From Hyphodiscus hymeniophilus (lineage: Eukaryota; Ascomycota; Leotiomycetes; Helotiales; Hyphodiscaceae), in NCBI GenBank assembly GCA_016508695.1, contig VNKQ01000014.1, positions 558,001-622,000 on the forward strand: a stretch of DNA of 64,000 nucleotides, in the 5' to 3' direction. Below are positions 35,024 through 47,118 of the stretch, one piece after another. The notes below the pieces were generated by a model. That model made no database searches, was not told the origin of the DNA, and saw only the letters and a list, made by a program, of their open reading frames with translations. How positions within the stretch are numbered: the stretch's first letter is position 1; each line of letters starts with the position of its first letter. Made by a program: the position numbers and the translations under genes.

Positions 35024-36976
35024 ATGGTACCGCCCACTGCCGTAGAGGTGAGCATCAATCTTTCAAAGTGCTTTGAAGAGGTTGAAATCCCTTTCATGAG
35101 GCCTTGCTATGTCAGCCAGTAGGGAAACGATCTCTGTTCGGATCCACTTCCTCTTCACTTGCATCTGAAACTATGTCTGTGCCCATTTTCCATCAGAGAC
35201 TGTGTCAGGCAAGCGACTTGGACACCGTCTGCAAAGGGAGTGGGCAAGTGGTATTGCGTCGACAGAACAAGACCTTCACTCCATTTCGGAAGATCTTGAT
35301 CGTGGAGCAAATCGATACTGACCAAAGTGCCACAGTTGCCAGATCATGACTTTATCGTCTCCAAACCTCTCCCTGTTCGCCGCGCAGCTCCTAAGCAGAA
35401 AGGATCAACACATGCATACGGAACAGAGAAAACCGAATACCTCATGGACCGGAACATTCACAAGGCGTTCCCCGTTATTATTAGAGGCAAGGGCAATTAT
35501 CTGTAGTAAGTACTCCAAGTGCAATTGCCAACTCTATTTGCTTTGAAAGTATCGAGTTCTTGGGAGCCACCACTAATATATACCAGTACCAAAGATGGAC
35601 GTATCATTTTGGACACCACAACTGGCGCAGCCGTTTCATGTTTGGGTCATGGGGACAAGAGAGTCATACAAGCAATTGCTCGACAAATGGAAACTGGCAT
35701 TACATACCTCGCGACTTCCTTCTTTGGTAACAATACCGTGGAGGCACTTTGCAAGGAACTGATCAATGGCACCGACAGGCAGATGGCGAGAGTATATCTG
35801 ACTGGATCGGGTATGTAATCGCGGGTCCGTTACGATTCTCCGACTGATTTCCTAAAGGCTCCGAGGCAATGGAGGCTGCTGTGAAGCTCTCCCGGCAGTA
35901 CTTTTACGAACAGGATCAGAACACGCGTCGCGTTAGCTACATTGCAAGGGAAGGTTCATACCACGGCAATACACTTGGCGCACTCGGTATCTCTGGCCAT
36001 GTTGCCCGAAGAGCGCCTTACCTGCCATTCCTCATGAAGAACGTTCACCATGTATCGTCGTGCAACTTCTATCGTCAACGACAGGGACGAGAGACAACCG
36101 ACGCATTTGTGGCTCGAAAAGCTGCGGAACTTGATGCCAAGTTCCAAGAATTGGGTCCAGAGACAGTCATCGGCTTTGTTGCAGAGCCCATTGTTGGAGC
36201 TGCTTTGGGATGTGTGCCATATGTCCCTGGCTACTTGAAAGCTATGCGCAAGGTGTGCCACAAATACGGTGCTCTTTTCATTCTCGACGAAGTCATGTGT
36301 GGTATGGGTCGCTCAGGTACTCTGCATGCTTGGCAAGCCGAAGGAGTCGCACCAGATCTGCAGACTATAGGCAAAGGTCTCGGGGGTGGCTATCAGCCAA
36401 TTGCTGCTGTTTTGATCTCCAAGAAAGTTTTCGATGTCTTTTCAGATGGAAGTGGGCAATTTGTTCATGGTCAGACTTACCAGGGTATGCCAATTCAGGC
36501 AGCTGCTGCTCTCGAGGTAAGTCCCTTGCTCTTCTTGAATGATTTTATTTTCATTAGCAGGTGAGGGCTAACTCCCCTATCATCAGGTTCAGAAGATCGT
36601 CCGCGAGGAGAAGTTGTGCGACAACGTTCGTATCCAAGGAGATTACCTTGGTCAACTCTTGAAGCAGCTCTTGGGAAACCATCCAAACGTTGGCGACATT
36701 CGCGGAATGGGATTATTCTGGGGTCTGGAATTCGTCAAGGACAGAGATACCAAAGAGCCCTTCGATCCTAAAATTGGAGTTGCTCAGAAGATCCAGGAGC
36801 TCGCACTCTCGGAACCCCACAACATGACAATTTACCCCGGGACTGGCACAGCTGGTGGTCTCTCTGGAGATCATGTGATGCTCTGTCCAGCATACATCGT
36901 TACTAAAGAGGATATCCACCATATTGCCCATACCACTGCAGCTGTTGTCAAAGAGTTTTTCAGTCATGGCCTTTGA
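35024..36976 (+). CDS. class III PLP-dependent aminotransferase (omega-transaminase-like)
   Basis: Five exons: 35024-35047, 35336-35505, 35587-35810, 35858-36516, 36587-36976; 488 residues. The body is a typical subgroup II aminotransferase: GNYLYTKDGRIILDTTTGAA, SCLGHG, TGSGSEAMEAAVKLSRQY, EGSYHGNTLGALG, EPIVGAALGCVPYV, ILDEVMCGMGRSGT (Asp that contacts the PLP ring) and the Schiff-base lysine in TIGKGLGGGYQP. The C-terminus GDIRGMGLFWGLEFVKDR and the final GGLSGDHVMLCPAY are conserved. It moves an amino group to pyridoxal phosphate; the donor is not predictable. The tiny first exon (MVPPTAVE) and 288-bp first intron are inferred from a strong GAG|GTGAGC donor, a TACTGAC...CACAG 3' end and matching phase; reading on from 35336 gives LPDHDFIVSKPLPV. 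No pathway partners lie adjacent. Confidence 0.85.
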
Positions 36977-36982
36977 ATCATT

Positions 36983-37045
36983 GATGGGGAACTGATGGGG
37001 AACTGATGAGGGACTGATGGGGGACTGATGGGGGACTGATGGACT
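36983..37045. repeat. 11-bp minisatellite (GATGGGGRACT)
   Basis: About 5.7 tandem copies of an 11-bp unit: GATGGGGAACT twice, GATGAGGGACT once, GATGGGGGACT twice, then a truncated GATGGACT. It begins seven bases after the aminotransferase stop codon, so it lies in the 3' UTR or terminator region. Confidence 0.8.
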
Positions 37046-38413
37046 ATTTATCTTTTGTACTTGTGTCTGGGACATGAATATGGTTAGGTGGCAATTGTGA
37101 TTTCAAGCACTTTTTAAATAGAAGCCTTGGTAGTATATCAGTGTAATTGGCGGATTCTCTCCAACCCCTACTCTGGGAAGGATAGCTGGACGTATAGACT
37201 TGGATGTGCAACGAAAGTTTATATTTGAGGTCGGAACACGCCTCTTTCTTAAGCTCCCGGTATTTTTGGCTACCGAAGGAAATTTATTTAGATGTGCGAC
37301 AATCAAGTCGGTCCTGGAACTAGCTTGTGACTGGCTGTCCTCTTTTCTATTAGCTTTCTGTGTGTTGAGCAATCCAAGAGAGTCAGACGTATAAGTATAA
37401 ATTTTCACTTCCGAGGTGAGCCTGTGGAATTGATTCCTTGTCTTTCCTCCAAAGCCATTGGAGCTTACATGGGAGAGAACTCAGATATGTAATGAAAAGC
37501 TTAGCACATATATCTAAGCATGCCATTCGTTGGAGGCAAGAGAGACAAGTGAGAGGAGAATCGCCTTATTATCAGAGGTGTGCTTGATTAGTAGCAGCAA
37601 AAGATGTCAAAAGAGGTCTGTTAAGAGAATGACAGAGGAAAAGGATATCTTGCTCAACAACCATATCTTTAGCGCAGCTGATGTTAAGACTTAGCTTGAC
37701 TTGAAACACAAACTTTTGAATCAACAAAACTCGAAGCACATTGCTGGCTTCAACCGAAAGTCCATCCTGTACATGTCTACATCATCAGAGAAGGTAACTC
37801 AAGCAGCGCTATATATCCTAAGGACTACTGCGTTGCTTATGAAGAGCTTTGGGGTCCGGAAGACCCAGCTTTGGCTTCAAGTCCAGCTATTTCTTCGATG
37901 CCACCAGAAAAGAATCCTTCCACAGAACTGAGTCATCCAAGGCACCGGACCCATCAACACCAAAAACTCGACCGGACATCAAGATCTGATGAAAGAAAAT
38001 CAAGCTACTCACTCCTCAAGGACTTCAGGACAAGAAGGCCTGAGGAGTGAACGACAGATGGATGATCACACTCTGTAGTATCGTAAAACGTACCATTCGT
38101 TGCAGCATTACAGTGACGAGCTGTATCCTAAACTAAGAATAGCACTCACGATTTGCAACAATAAAGGAGGTTCCGTAGCGCCCATCTACTGAATGGAGAG
38201 CTGGTTCTTGCAAGGCTTCCACTGCGTTGAAGCAATCAAACCAGACCTCCTCTCATTAAGCGAAACCCCATGCCATTTCCCCAAGATAGACCAGGCGAGA
38301 AGAGCAAAACAAGGGTAAAGTTGATTCCAAATCGTTTCAGCACTTGAGGACGATCTTTGCGGAACACTTTCAACAACACTTAATTCCCTCCAAAATCATA
38401 CCCATCAGACCTT
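37046..38413. other. intergenic, 1.4 kb, no gene seen
   Basis: Convergent region between the aminotransferase and the AhpC/TSA-like gene. Short frames on both strands lack motifs. AT-rich; no repeat or RNA gene recognised. Confidence 0.4.
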
Positions 38414-39056
38414 TCAGATACCAAAGCCGATTGAATTCAGGGCTTCTCGGAAGTCAGGAAGGTCGTCGGCTGTCTTCGATATCCTAGCCCACTTGACTAC
38501 TCCATTTCCGTCGACAGCAAAGCTTCCAGATGTCTGCCAACGACTTCCGCTCTCAGTAGGCTTGTTCCAGATACCATCCTGCTTCCCAAGCTTGTATACC
38601 GAATACATCGACCAAGGACTCAGGACGTGCCAGGCACTACTCACGCCTAGTCCCCATTGTGCGTATGTTTCCCGGTCCGAATCGACAATGACCTTTGCTT
38701 CCCATTCCCCACCAACAGCTATAACCCATTTCTCTGTAGCTTCAAGATCGGAATGGGATACGGCGACAAAATTAACATCCTTGTTTTTGTTCGCATAGTT
38801 TCGGAGGTCTTTGAAAGACTTTTCGGCGACTGTGCAGGCATAACGTCAGTACGAAGCTATATAGAAGAAGGGGTTGGAAGAGCTACATACAAGGGCAGCC
38901 GCAGTGACGAAGGAAAAGTACGACAGTGGGCTTGCCATTGGCATTTGGCATCAGCAATTTGGAAGAGGATGGAGCTTTCACACCAACTTCTGGTGCTGGA
39001 GAAGTAGTGATGGCCGTTGGACTCATCCATGAACGAAGTTCTTGTTGGAAAGTCAT
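38414..39056 (-). CDS. AhpC/TSA-family thioredoxin-fold antioxidant protein
   Basis: Two minus-strand exons: 39056-38891 and 38829-38414, with a 61-bp intron; 193 residues. The signature is FLRHCGCPFAEKSFKDL, the RxxGCPF active-site region of the AhpC-TSA_2 (PRXL2/AAED1-like) family, in which the first Cys of CGCP is the candidate redox residue. It is followed by NFVAVSHSDLEATEKWV, VIVDSDRETYAQWGLG and QTSGSFAVDGNGVVKWARIS, the usual strand-helix order and the G-x-F-x-x-D segment of the fold. Many fungal genomes carry it; a physiological substrate has not been settled. ATG at 39056 (MTFQQEL) is preferred; MSPTAITTS, 10 codons later, is possible. Confidence 0.85.
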
Positions 39057-39492
39057 GATTGTTAGGTTCCTCGTGGTGACTGTGTTCAAGGAAGCTTGAA
39101 TTGAGTGCGTGACTGATAAATCTAGACTGCAGTGGTGGTAATGTCCCCAATTGCTTGTATCAATAAGGGAATATGCAACCTGTGTTGATAGGAAAGTTTG
39201 ACATAGGTGAAATGGAGATTCATCTTCTTACCGTACATAAGGTACCCACGAACCAATGACGACTGCGGGGTAGGTCGACGAAGCTATCCACAAAAGTTCA
39301 TCTCTTGATCACGTGATACTCTAATATTGCAAATGTGTGCCTTGAGAAATGAAATTATTACAAACCTCGAAATGGCTGCGAAGAAATGAACCATCGGTGA
39401 CTTGGCAAGTTTGGCTCAAGTAGTTATCGATTGTGCAACCAATGAAAACCCGTCGAATTTGAATAACTCAAAAACACGTACGAGTCGGTGAA
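39057..39492. other. divergent intergenic region (AhpC/TSA-like / DML1)
   Basis: About 435 bp between two divergently transcribed genes, so it contains both promoters. No other feature seen. Confidence 0.4.
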
Positions 39493-41406
39493 CATGCATG
39501 AAATTATTACTCTTCAGTTGGGGCAGAGAAGTAACTACCTTGCCACTCATTTCTGGAATACCCAAGTAAGTACTCTCTTCCTTCCATCATTCTGTGACTT
39601 ACTTAACGCCCTTCTCAGGAATCATATTTCACGTATTCCGCCGACCAGGAGTCTTTGATTGATCATGACATCCACTTTCGACCTGGCATAGGCGCCGACG
39701 GTACAGAAACCTTCACCCCAAGAACAGTCATCTATGACCTCAAAGGAGGGTTTGGCTCCCTTAAAAAGATCAATGCGTTATATGAGATTGAGGAGCCTGT
39801 TATATCCGATGGTCTATGGTGAGCTTCCAAGATGCTCCTCAAACCAATCATTATCTGACAATTTCCGTAGGAATGGACCTGCTGTCGTCCAGAGACAAGC
39901 CATTATTCAACAGAATCCCTACCAGCAAAGTTTGGAGCAAGGCCTTGAGCCTCCCCCTTTGACGACCGAGTCGGTGAGGTACTGGTCGGACTTCAACCGT
40001 GTCTATTTCCATCCAAAATCCGTTATCCAACTCAACGAATATGAACTCAATTCGGCTCTCATGCCTTTTGAGAACTGGTTCACGGGGGATGAGCTTTTCA
40101 ATTCACTAGATAAGGAACACGACTTGTTGGATCGCGACTTGAGACCATTTGTCGAAGAAGCAGATCAGATGCAAGGTATTCAATTAATGACTGGAGTTGA
40201 TGACGCTTGGGGTGGTTTCGCTGCCAGGTACATGGACCGATTGAGAGATGAGTATGGCAAGACTGCTGTTTGGGTCTGGGGAGTTGAGGATAGTATCAAA
40301 AACGTTCCACGGGTAATCTCAGTCCTCATTGTACCGTCGTCATGTTACTGATCTTTTGCAGGAGAAGCAATTCCTGAAACTAGCAAACTCCGCACGTTCG
40401 GTCTCGGAAATTGCTTCTCAAGCTTCCCTATACATTCCCATGACACTGCCGTCAACAATGCTACCTAGCTACGTCACAATCGACCCAAAATCTCATTGGC
40501 ACGTCTCTGGCCTACTTAGCGCCGCTATGGAAAGCATGACATTACCTTCCCGTCTGAAGCTTCACGCCGGAACTCGTGAGACGCTAGATCAGATTACCAG
40601 TGTTTTAAATGTCAACGGTAATCAGAACATAGCCAAGCTTCGAATGAGTGTGGATCAGAAATCTGTGACCGTGCTCAACGGAGAAGGACATGATCGTTCA
40701 GGGAGGCTCGAAATACGTGCGCAGAGCAGAGATATGAGAATCGCATCTAGAGAGAGATCCACAGATGCACTCCAGGTTACGGCTCAGGATGAGGTTGCCA
40801 CGTTCGACATTGACTTCTTCCCCACGGATGCGACCGAACACACTCGCGGGCGCCAGAACACCAAGAAGGCTCATGTGTTCGGTCAGGCAGAAAATTACAG
40901 GGGTGAGGAAGATGAAGAGAGTGACAAAGCGAATGAGGAAGACGAGGACCACGAGCGAGCGCGTCGACGAGCTGCCGGTCTCCCTACCCTTCAAAAGTCA
41001 GTGTACTTGATTTCCTCTTCATTTTCATTTATTCCCCACCTCGTATTCCGTCCGACGGTTCCAAGTTTTCGCGGGATTATCCCTCAGTACCCTTACAAGT
41101 TTCTGGTTCCTCAGAGGTCGTATTACTGACCATGCATGCACCTGCAGGTCTCGAATACCCCTACCATTGCCTCTTCTTGACAGCTTCCCCCGCATATTCG
41201 CTCAATCAAGCCCTCCCACGTCCGTATCGGTCAGAACGTCCCTGTCCACGGATACTACAGTAGCATTGAGGATTCAAAGCTTGCAGCGTATTGTAAGCAG
41301 GGTGATTGACGTTGATGAGCGAGAGGCCCTCAGCAATTCGTTAGGCGAGATCGCCGAAGCCTATGAGGAAGGCTGGGATAGTGGGTCTGATGAGGACGAC
41401 GATTAA
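39493..41406 (+). CDS. dml1: misato/DML1 tubulin-like mitochondrial inheritance protein, with 1-base frameshift in exon 1
   Basis: Five exons: 39493-39565, 39619-39818, 39871-40312, 40362-40996, 41148-41406. Family features are strong: [16 protein letters not shown] (misato segment II), [34 protein letters not shown], then the tubulin-like middle [16 protein letters not shown] and [23 protein letters not shown], and the [29 protein letters not shown] junction. DML1 acts in mitochondrial DNA inheritance and morphology. Exon lengths total 1609, one base more than a multiple of three. The surplus is in TACCTTTGCCAC at 39535-39546: with two Ts instead of three (39539-39541) the frame reads into the expected ATHFWN-type sequence and then into exon 2. 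So exon 1 is either frameshifted in this strain or wrong in the assembly; the rest looks intact. Confidence 0.82.
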
Positions 41407-42700
41407 ATGAAACAACATCACGAGCAATGTTAGTATGAATGGAAACCCAGGTAACTCGTTTGTGGACGAATCTTCTTGACTTTCTGTGTAAAGTGTCCTG
41501 ACTAATTGCGAGTTTACACGCTGTTGCGCGAACACTGATGTTGAGTAAGGTGGTGCAGGCCGCACCGAGTAAATTCGATTGTCGCCGCCCCTTGGAAGAG
41601 AATTGAAAGAGACCTCATGAATACAGTAGGATCATACGAGCCAGGAGCTCGGATAGCGGGGGATGAAAATGCAAAGGTGCCATCAAATGGCACAGGCCTT
41701 CTTCGGGGCTAGGGGGACTTGAAAGTTGAAAGTTGATGTTGGGTCCGATGCGATTCGCCTTCATGCCAAATGCCAATTCACTAATTGCCATGTGGCGCTT
41801 ACGCTCCCGTGCCGCCACTTGCGGATTCCTTTGTTCCTGGTTTTCGTACACCTTCGTGCCTACAGAGTCCATAAGCATTGTACAGTACCTCGCAAAATCA
41901 TTTTGGGTTGGTCGAACATCACTCGTTCTGGTATACGCGGAAATCCTCGATCCGACGTCTATCCATACTGCTCTTCGCCCATGTTCTTGGTGGGCAGAAG
42001 GACTGCACTGCTCTGCTCTGCTCTCTTGCGAGTCTAGTCTCCTATGACGCAACGCCCTTTACATCGATGATCAACGTTGTCAAAGTGGTAAGCGAGTATA
42101 CACCCCTGGACCTTAATTGCAAGAAAACAAGGTGGCGCGAAGCGAGAGGCGATGTTTATTTTCGGCTCCACACCACCACACATGCTGCGCGCACGTTGTA
42201 CCTGCACATCCTACCTACCTACCTAGGAGGGCTGGTACTGTCTTTGCCTTTGCCGAACGATCTGGCAATTGCGACGTGATTCCGAGACTTTCATTGCGAG
42301 AGTCCCATTGTGTGAGGTGTTGCTGTGCTGTAAGAAGATGGCGTACGAATACCTTCGTCCCTCGTATGATATTGACAATTAATACCTACTATCGTGCGCC
42401 CGGCGAGTCTGTGAGACGCAAGAGCGTCCGGTACATGGAAACTCATGCGGATATGGTGTCTCTCAACCAACCTCATCGAGTAAGGCAGGCAGGTTCAGAT
42501 AAGAAAGTCCGGGCGTGCAGTGTGCCGCATAGAACCTAACACGCCCCTCTTGTAGCCCTCCGTTTTGGCTTGTTGTGAACTGGGAGGATTCTTGAAACGT
42601 TCGCCCATTCGCCAAGTCAAAATCCCCATTGGCTATGCACAAAGAACCACACAATTTAAAGGCTTGACGTCTGTCAACTTAAGTTCCTTAACCTCCGAGT

Positions 42701-42738
42701 GAGAGGCGAGAGGCGAAAGGCGAAAGGCGAAAGGCGGG
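42701..42738. repeat. 7-bp tandem repeat (GCGAAAG)
   Basis: Four to five tandem copies of GCGAAAG/GCGAGAG, ending in GCGGG. A small simple repeat in non-coding DNA about 930 bp upstream of the wall-protein start. Confidence 0.6.
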
Positions 42739-43528
42739 ACACTTGGACTACCGACCTAGGAGGAAATCCAACGACTATTTGTACAACCTCAAGTCTCCGT
42801 ATTAAGCGGTCTTGTCTTGTATGATATTTATATCTTCTGATCGTCGTTTGCATAGAAGAAAAGGGACAGACGGAAGTATTCAAACGGCTGACCTTGAGCG
42901 GTGGCTCTTCAGTAGCTTTTGCTAACGGTTGCACTAATTGTTGTTGTCATGGCACTAATTTTCGGTTCCGACCAGGAACACAGGGGGATGGGGATACTGG
43001 GACACTGGACAGGCACAGAACCCGGCTTTTCCAACGCCCCATCCCAACCTCTCCCGTCATCGAAGACTGGAAACCTTACTGCACGAAGCAAATGATAGGA
43101 CATCGCAGGTGCATAATGGGATGTCGGTCTCTGCCCCTTCCCTGCAAGCTCTCCAAGCGAACGCCAATCGAACAGACCCCCAACAGGACCTACGTAGCAC
43201 CATTTATGCGGAGAATTACGAAGTACTGTACCCGCCTCGCCCGTCTACCAGACCCGACTACTTTCGTACTATCCTATCCGTAGCCATGTCTTCTGCATAC
43301 AGTTCCAGCACAGAGTAATGTCAAGATATTACCGAATCGGGCCTCGTATCCCAAGATCGACCTTTAGGTTGTGCACATGCATCATTAGGGGAGAGCATGC
43401 CGTGGCAGCCCTCATGGGCCCCCATGGCGAGTCCATGTCTATGGTAGGATAGCTTCTTCTCATAAAACCCAGGTTTCCCATCCTGTTTGTTTTTGCACTC
43501 TGCACAAACCAGCCTTCCGCTACCTCCG

Positions 43529-43534
43529 TATATA
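43529..43534 (+). promoter_or_regulatory. TATA box of repeat wall-protein gene
   Basis: TATATA followed by CCCTCTCTCTCC, 137 bp before the ATG at 43671. Position and flanking pyrimidine tract fit a core promoter with a leader of roughly 100 nt. Confidence 0.4.
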
Positions 43535-43670
43535 CCCTCTCTCTCCAACCCCTCCAGACCTAAAGTAACTCCTTCGCTACGGTTACTTAAAAAATCACCT
43601 TCGTTGTTGCGTTGTCGTTGTCCAACCGTCATCCTTCACTGTTTTCGAATTTCAATACCCGTACATCAAT

Positions 43671-46002
43671 ATGAAGGCAGTCTTCTCTCTGTTGGCCTTG
43701 GCCACCCTCGCTTTTACCCATGAACTTGCTCCTCGCGACGTGACCACAACCACAGAGGTGGTTGTGACATATACAACGGTAAGTTTTGTTGCTTTCTTTC
43801 TCCGAATTTCGAATGAAAATGCTGATTTCTCTTCTCCAGGTTTGCCCAGTCACTGAGACGACGACATCAGCGGGAGAAACACATACAACAACGTATACTA
43901 CCACAGTAGGGCATTCTCAACTTAATTACCTTCTTCTGGGGAAACATTCTGGTTTTAGAAATATGTCTTGTTTCGAATCCGTCACTGCGTTATGAATTAT
44001 ACACATTGAATACATGGCATCGGGCTTATCTTGATCAATCCGCCTCAAATAAGAAATGCTAATTATGTGCACCAGTCTGTCGTTGTAACTGGAATTCCAA
44101 CAACTTACGTTGTGACTGCCACTGGGCCCCCAGAGACCACAGCTACTGAGAGCCTGGTCTATTCAACACTCACCTCTCTGGTCAGTTCCTAGGCCTCTCT
44201 AGGTCCTTCTAATTAAAATTCAACTAACGGTTGTAGTGCCCCGTCACCGAGACCAAGACAGTCAGCGGTCAAGAAGTCACCCTTACATATACATGTAAGT
44301 AACGTCGGCCGATAATTTTTTTTATCCACAGCATCATTCCGAGAGCATAACTGACTTCCGCCAGCGACTTCATTGATTGTGACAGACGTCCCGACTACCG
44401 TCCAGGTTTAGTAAGTTCAAACTCCAATTTCTGGCTGACCCAGCTGACCATTTCGTAGCACCACTCTCCCAGGCAACACCACGAGCGTAGCGTCGATTGC
44501 TTACAAGACTTCCACTTCCATCTACTCCACCACTACTACCTCGACAATCTCTGGCCAACCAGTTACAATTTCCTATACAAATACTAGCATGGTCAGTTCT
44601 CGAACATCTATTTTCCACTCCCAGATTTCCCGATGTGGTTCGATCGCTCTCGTTTTTCCAGCATCTCCCGAGGCATTCCAATCAAATTGCTCCCTGAACA
44701 ATAATGCTAATTCCCGGCTGCAGGTCCATGTTACAGTCCCGACGACCATTGTGAAGTATACGACGGCCTTGACGACGCTGTACGAGACAACGGAAGTCTA
44801 CACGACGGAATCGGTATGTTTTATCCTATATTCCTATTCTAGCATATCCCCACCCTTTGAGAGATGGGGCCCCTCAATTTCCGACTATATTTGCGCATTT
44901 GCTGACTCAAAATGAATAGTCTTTCGAAACAGTTTACGTTACAGTCAGTGCAGAATCAACCGTCGTCCAGACGGAATCAACCACAAGCACCGTTGAAGAG
45001 ACAAGCTTTTACACCGTCACCTCCACTTCCGAGCCGCCAACTACAAAGTCCACAGTCCAAGTCCCAATCACGCTTGCCACCAGTATCCCAGAGACCGAAG
45101 GTCCGTATAATCCAATCCACCAAAGATCTCATATATACTGCAGAGGAGTAGAATAATCAGCAAGGCTAACCAGATATCTTTTATTAGTCGTGACTGTTCC
45201 TTCTGAGAGAACTGCCACCTCTTCCTTCACAACTGAAACAACTGTTACCGTGCCGACCACATCCACCACTGAGCCGCCAACCACAAAGTCCACAGTCCTT
45301 GTCCCGATCACGCTTGCTACTAGTACCCCAGAGACCGAAGTCGTGACCGTTCCTTCTGAGAGAACTGCCACCTCTTCCTTCACGACTGAATCAACTGTTA
45401 CCGTGCCAACCACGTCCACCACTGAGCCGCCAACCACGAAGTCCACAGTCCTTGTCCCGATTACGCTTGCTACCAGTGTCCCAGAGACCGAGGTCGTGAC
45501 TGTTCCTTCTGAGAGAACTGCAACCTCTCCTGGAGGAGTTGTTGTGTCGTCCGTGATTGTACCGACCACCACCACCACTGAGCCGCCAACGACAAAGTCC
45601 ACCGTCCTTGTCCCAATCACGCTTGCTACCAGTGTCCCAGAGACCGAATCCGTGACTGTGCCTTCTGAGAAAACAGCAACAACCCCTGGAGGAGTTGTTG
45701 TATCATCCGTAACTGTGCCGGTCAGCTCTACTTTCACCGCACCGGCACCAACAACCACCTTGCCTGCCTCAACAATAGCTACACTATCCACCGCACCGGC
45801 ACCAACAACTACATTGCTTGCTTCAACCGTGACACCATCACCGACATTCCCTGCTTCAACAGCCACACTATCCACAATATCCACAAACTCGACGATATCC
45901 TCCACCTCCGCACCCCTACAGATTTCCGCAAATGCTGCACCCACGAACAAGCCCGTGGCATTCGCCGTCGCTGGTGTTATGGCAATCTTCGCTCTGGCAT
46001 AA
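43671..46002 (+). CDS. GPI-anchored Ser/Thr-rich cell-wall repeat protein (adhesin-like)
   Basis: Nine exons: 43671-43778, 43840-43905, 44076-44180, 44237-44294, 44365-44410, 44459-44591, 44724-44813, 44920-45100, 45188-46002; 533 residues, all phases consistent. It begins with a signal peptide (MKAVFSLLALATLAFTHE) and contains degenerate VCPVTETTT / CPVTETKT units like fungal wall proteins. Threonine/serine-dense sequence follows, then 3-4 tandem copies of a 51-residue unit (VTVPSERTATSS ... EPPTTKSTVLVPITLAT). The end is a GPI signal: small residues NAAPTN (candidate omega region), then KPVAFAVAGVMAIFALA. Heavy O-glycosylation and covalent attachment to wall glucan are expected; adhesion is possible but not shown. 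The eight introns in so short a low-complexity gene are unusual, and two of its splice donors are GTCAGT. Confidence 0.85.
45031..45729 (+). repeat. 153-bp in-gene tandem repeat
   Basis: Full copies at 45188-45339, 45340-45492 and 45493-45648 (the last 52 codons and diverged in its first half), a partial copy at 45649-45729 and the second half of an earlier copy at 45031-45100, interrupted by an intron. Near-identity between copies 1 and 2 points to recent duplication and probable length variation between strains. Confidence 0.85.
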
Positions 46003-47118
46003 AAAACCACTCAATGGCTCTAGATACCCACTGGAATATTGAACAATGAGTCTTCTTTCGGCTTCATCGCCATGAGCAGCGGCCCTTTGGTGTCGCATAC
46101 CCTTAGAAGCACATTAGTGAACGGAACGGAAATACACGACATCATCGAGATGGGGAATGAAAATGGACATGTGAAACATGGATGTGAGGAATGAGGGTAA
46201 TGGCGGAGCTGACAGTAGGGGAGCTTAATACTTCGTTGTACATATTAGACACATGTCCTTACCTAATGAACGAAACAGTCAGCCAAACTTAAGCAATTTG
46301 AAATGCAGCGTTTCGTTCGTAAGTAATCCATTAAAAAGATTCTTGTTCAAGTAAGGTTGTAGTCTTTTGTAGCTTCTCAAGGACGCTTTCGCTAAAAGGA
46401 AATAAAGAGGCCAATTACGAGCACAGCTAATATAAGTATACGAGCCAAACCCTTAGCTCTCGTTGCTAAAGGCAGAGTTAATTTGGTGAAGAAGCTTTCT
46501 CCAGCTTTTGGGACCCGACGAATTGAGAGGTGGAGTGTCCAGTGATATGTAAGGATTGCTTACCGTAGCTTCATTGGCCGCTAGAGATGACACATAACCA
46601 TATAGCCATCCTCCCCTCATATTTCCTTTATTTTCGACACGAACCCGTGATATGACCATCGTAATGATATCGCGATCTGCTAAATACGAGACAAGTGTAG
46701 TCTCCCGCTCTGAGCGTACAAGTCGTATGTTGTATGGAGTCCGCAGTACTGCACTGAGCCACGATTGTTGACTCACTCGAGTCATCGAGGCTATTCAATT
46801 ACCGTCCTCCTTTCATTAATGGATCTTTGATTCGGCCAATGACTCAGTCTATCAATTTCATTTTCATAAGATTCTCTAACACAAGTTTGCTTGTGTCTGA
46901 CTCGCATTTACGAAAAGCTACTTGGAGCAGACATTCCGGAATTTCACTGTTATTAATTACGATTGAGCGTTTCAGCTCGCAACTTCCTTCCCTTTTTGCC
47001 TATTCAAAAACTTCATACGTTCCCATATCCCATTTCTTATTTTCCATACCATCATTTGATCATCTTTCTTCCCAAACACAAGTTTTACCAACCCTTGATG
47101 CCACATATAATCCATCCA
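46003..47118. other. intergenic, 1.1 kb, no gene seen
   Basis: Contains the 3' flank of the wall-protein gene and the promoter of the MJ1316 gene; the plus-strand frame stays open upstream of 47119 to 46963, with ATGs at 46963 and 47098 that I regard as leader. No other feature recognised. Confidence 0.4.

Larger units (their letters stand above)
41407..43670. other. intergenic, 2.3 kb, promoter region of the repeat wall protein
   Basis: No gene accepted. Many short frames on both strands between 41615 and 43630 overlap and lack motifs. It contains a GCGAAAG tandem repeat (42701), a CTAC repeat at about 42210 and, near the right end, a TATATA box and long pyrimidine tracts (CTCTCTC, CCCCTCC) typical of strongly expressed fungal surface-protein promoters. 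Confidence 0.45.

Noticed and set aside
36983..37045. Regular repeats considered as CRISPR-like
   Set aside because: Units are 11 bp, contiguous and without spacers, in a eukaryotic genome; a minisatellite.
45129..46010. 293-codon open frame on the minus strand opposite the wall-protein repeats
   Set aside because: It mirrors the Thr/Val/Ser codon pattern of the real gene and has a Val/Gly/Asp low-complexity product; the plus-strand gene has signal peptide, splice sites and GPI signal.
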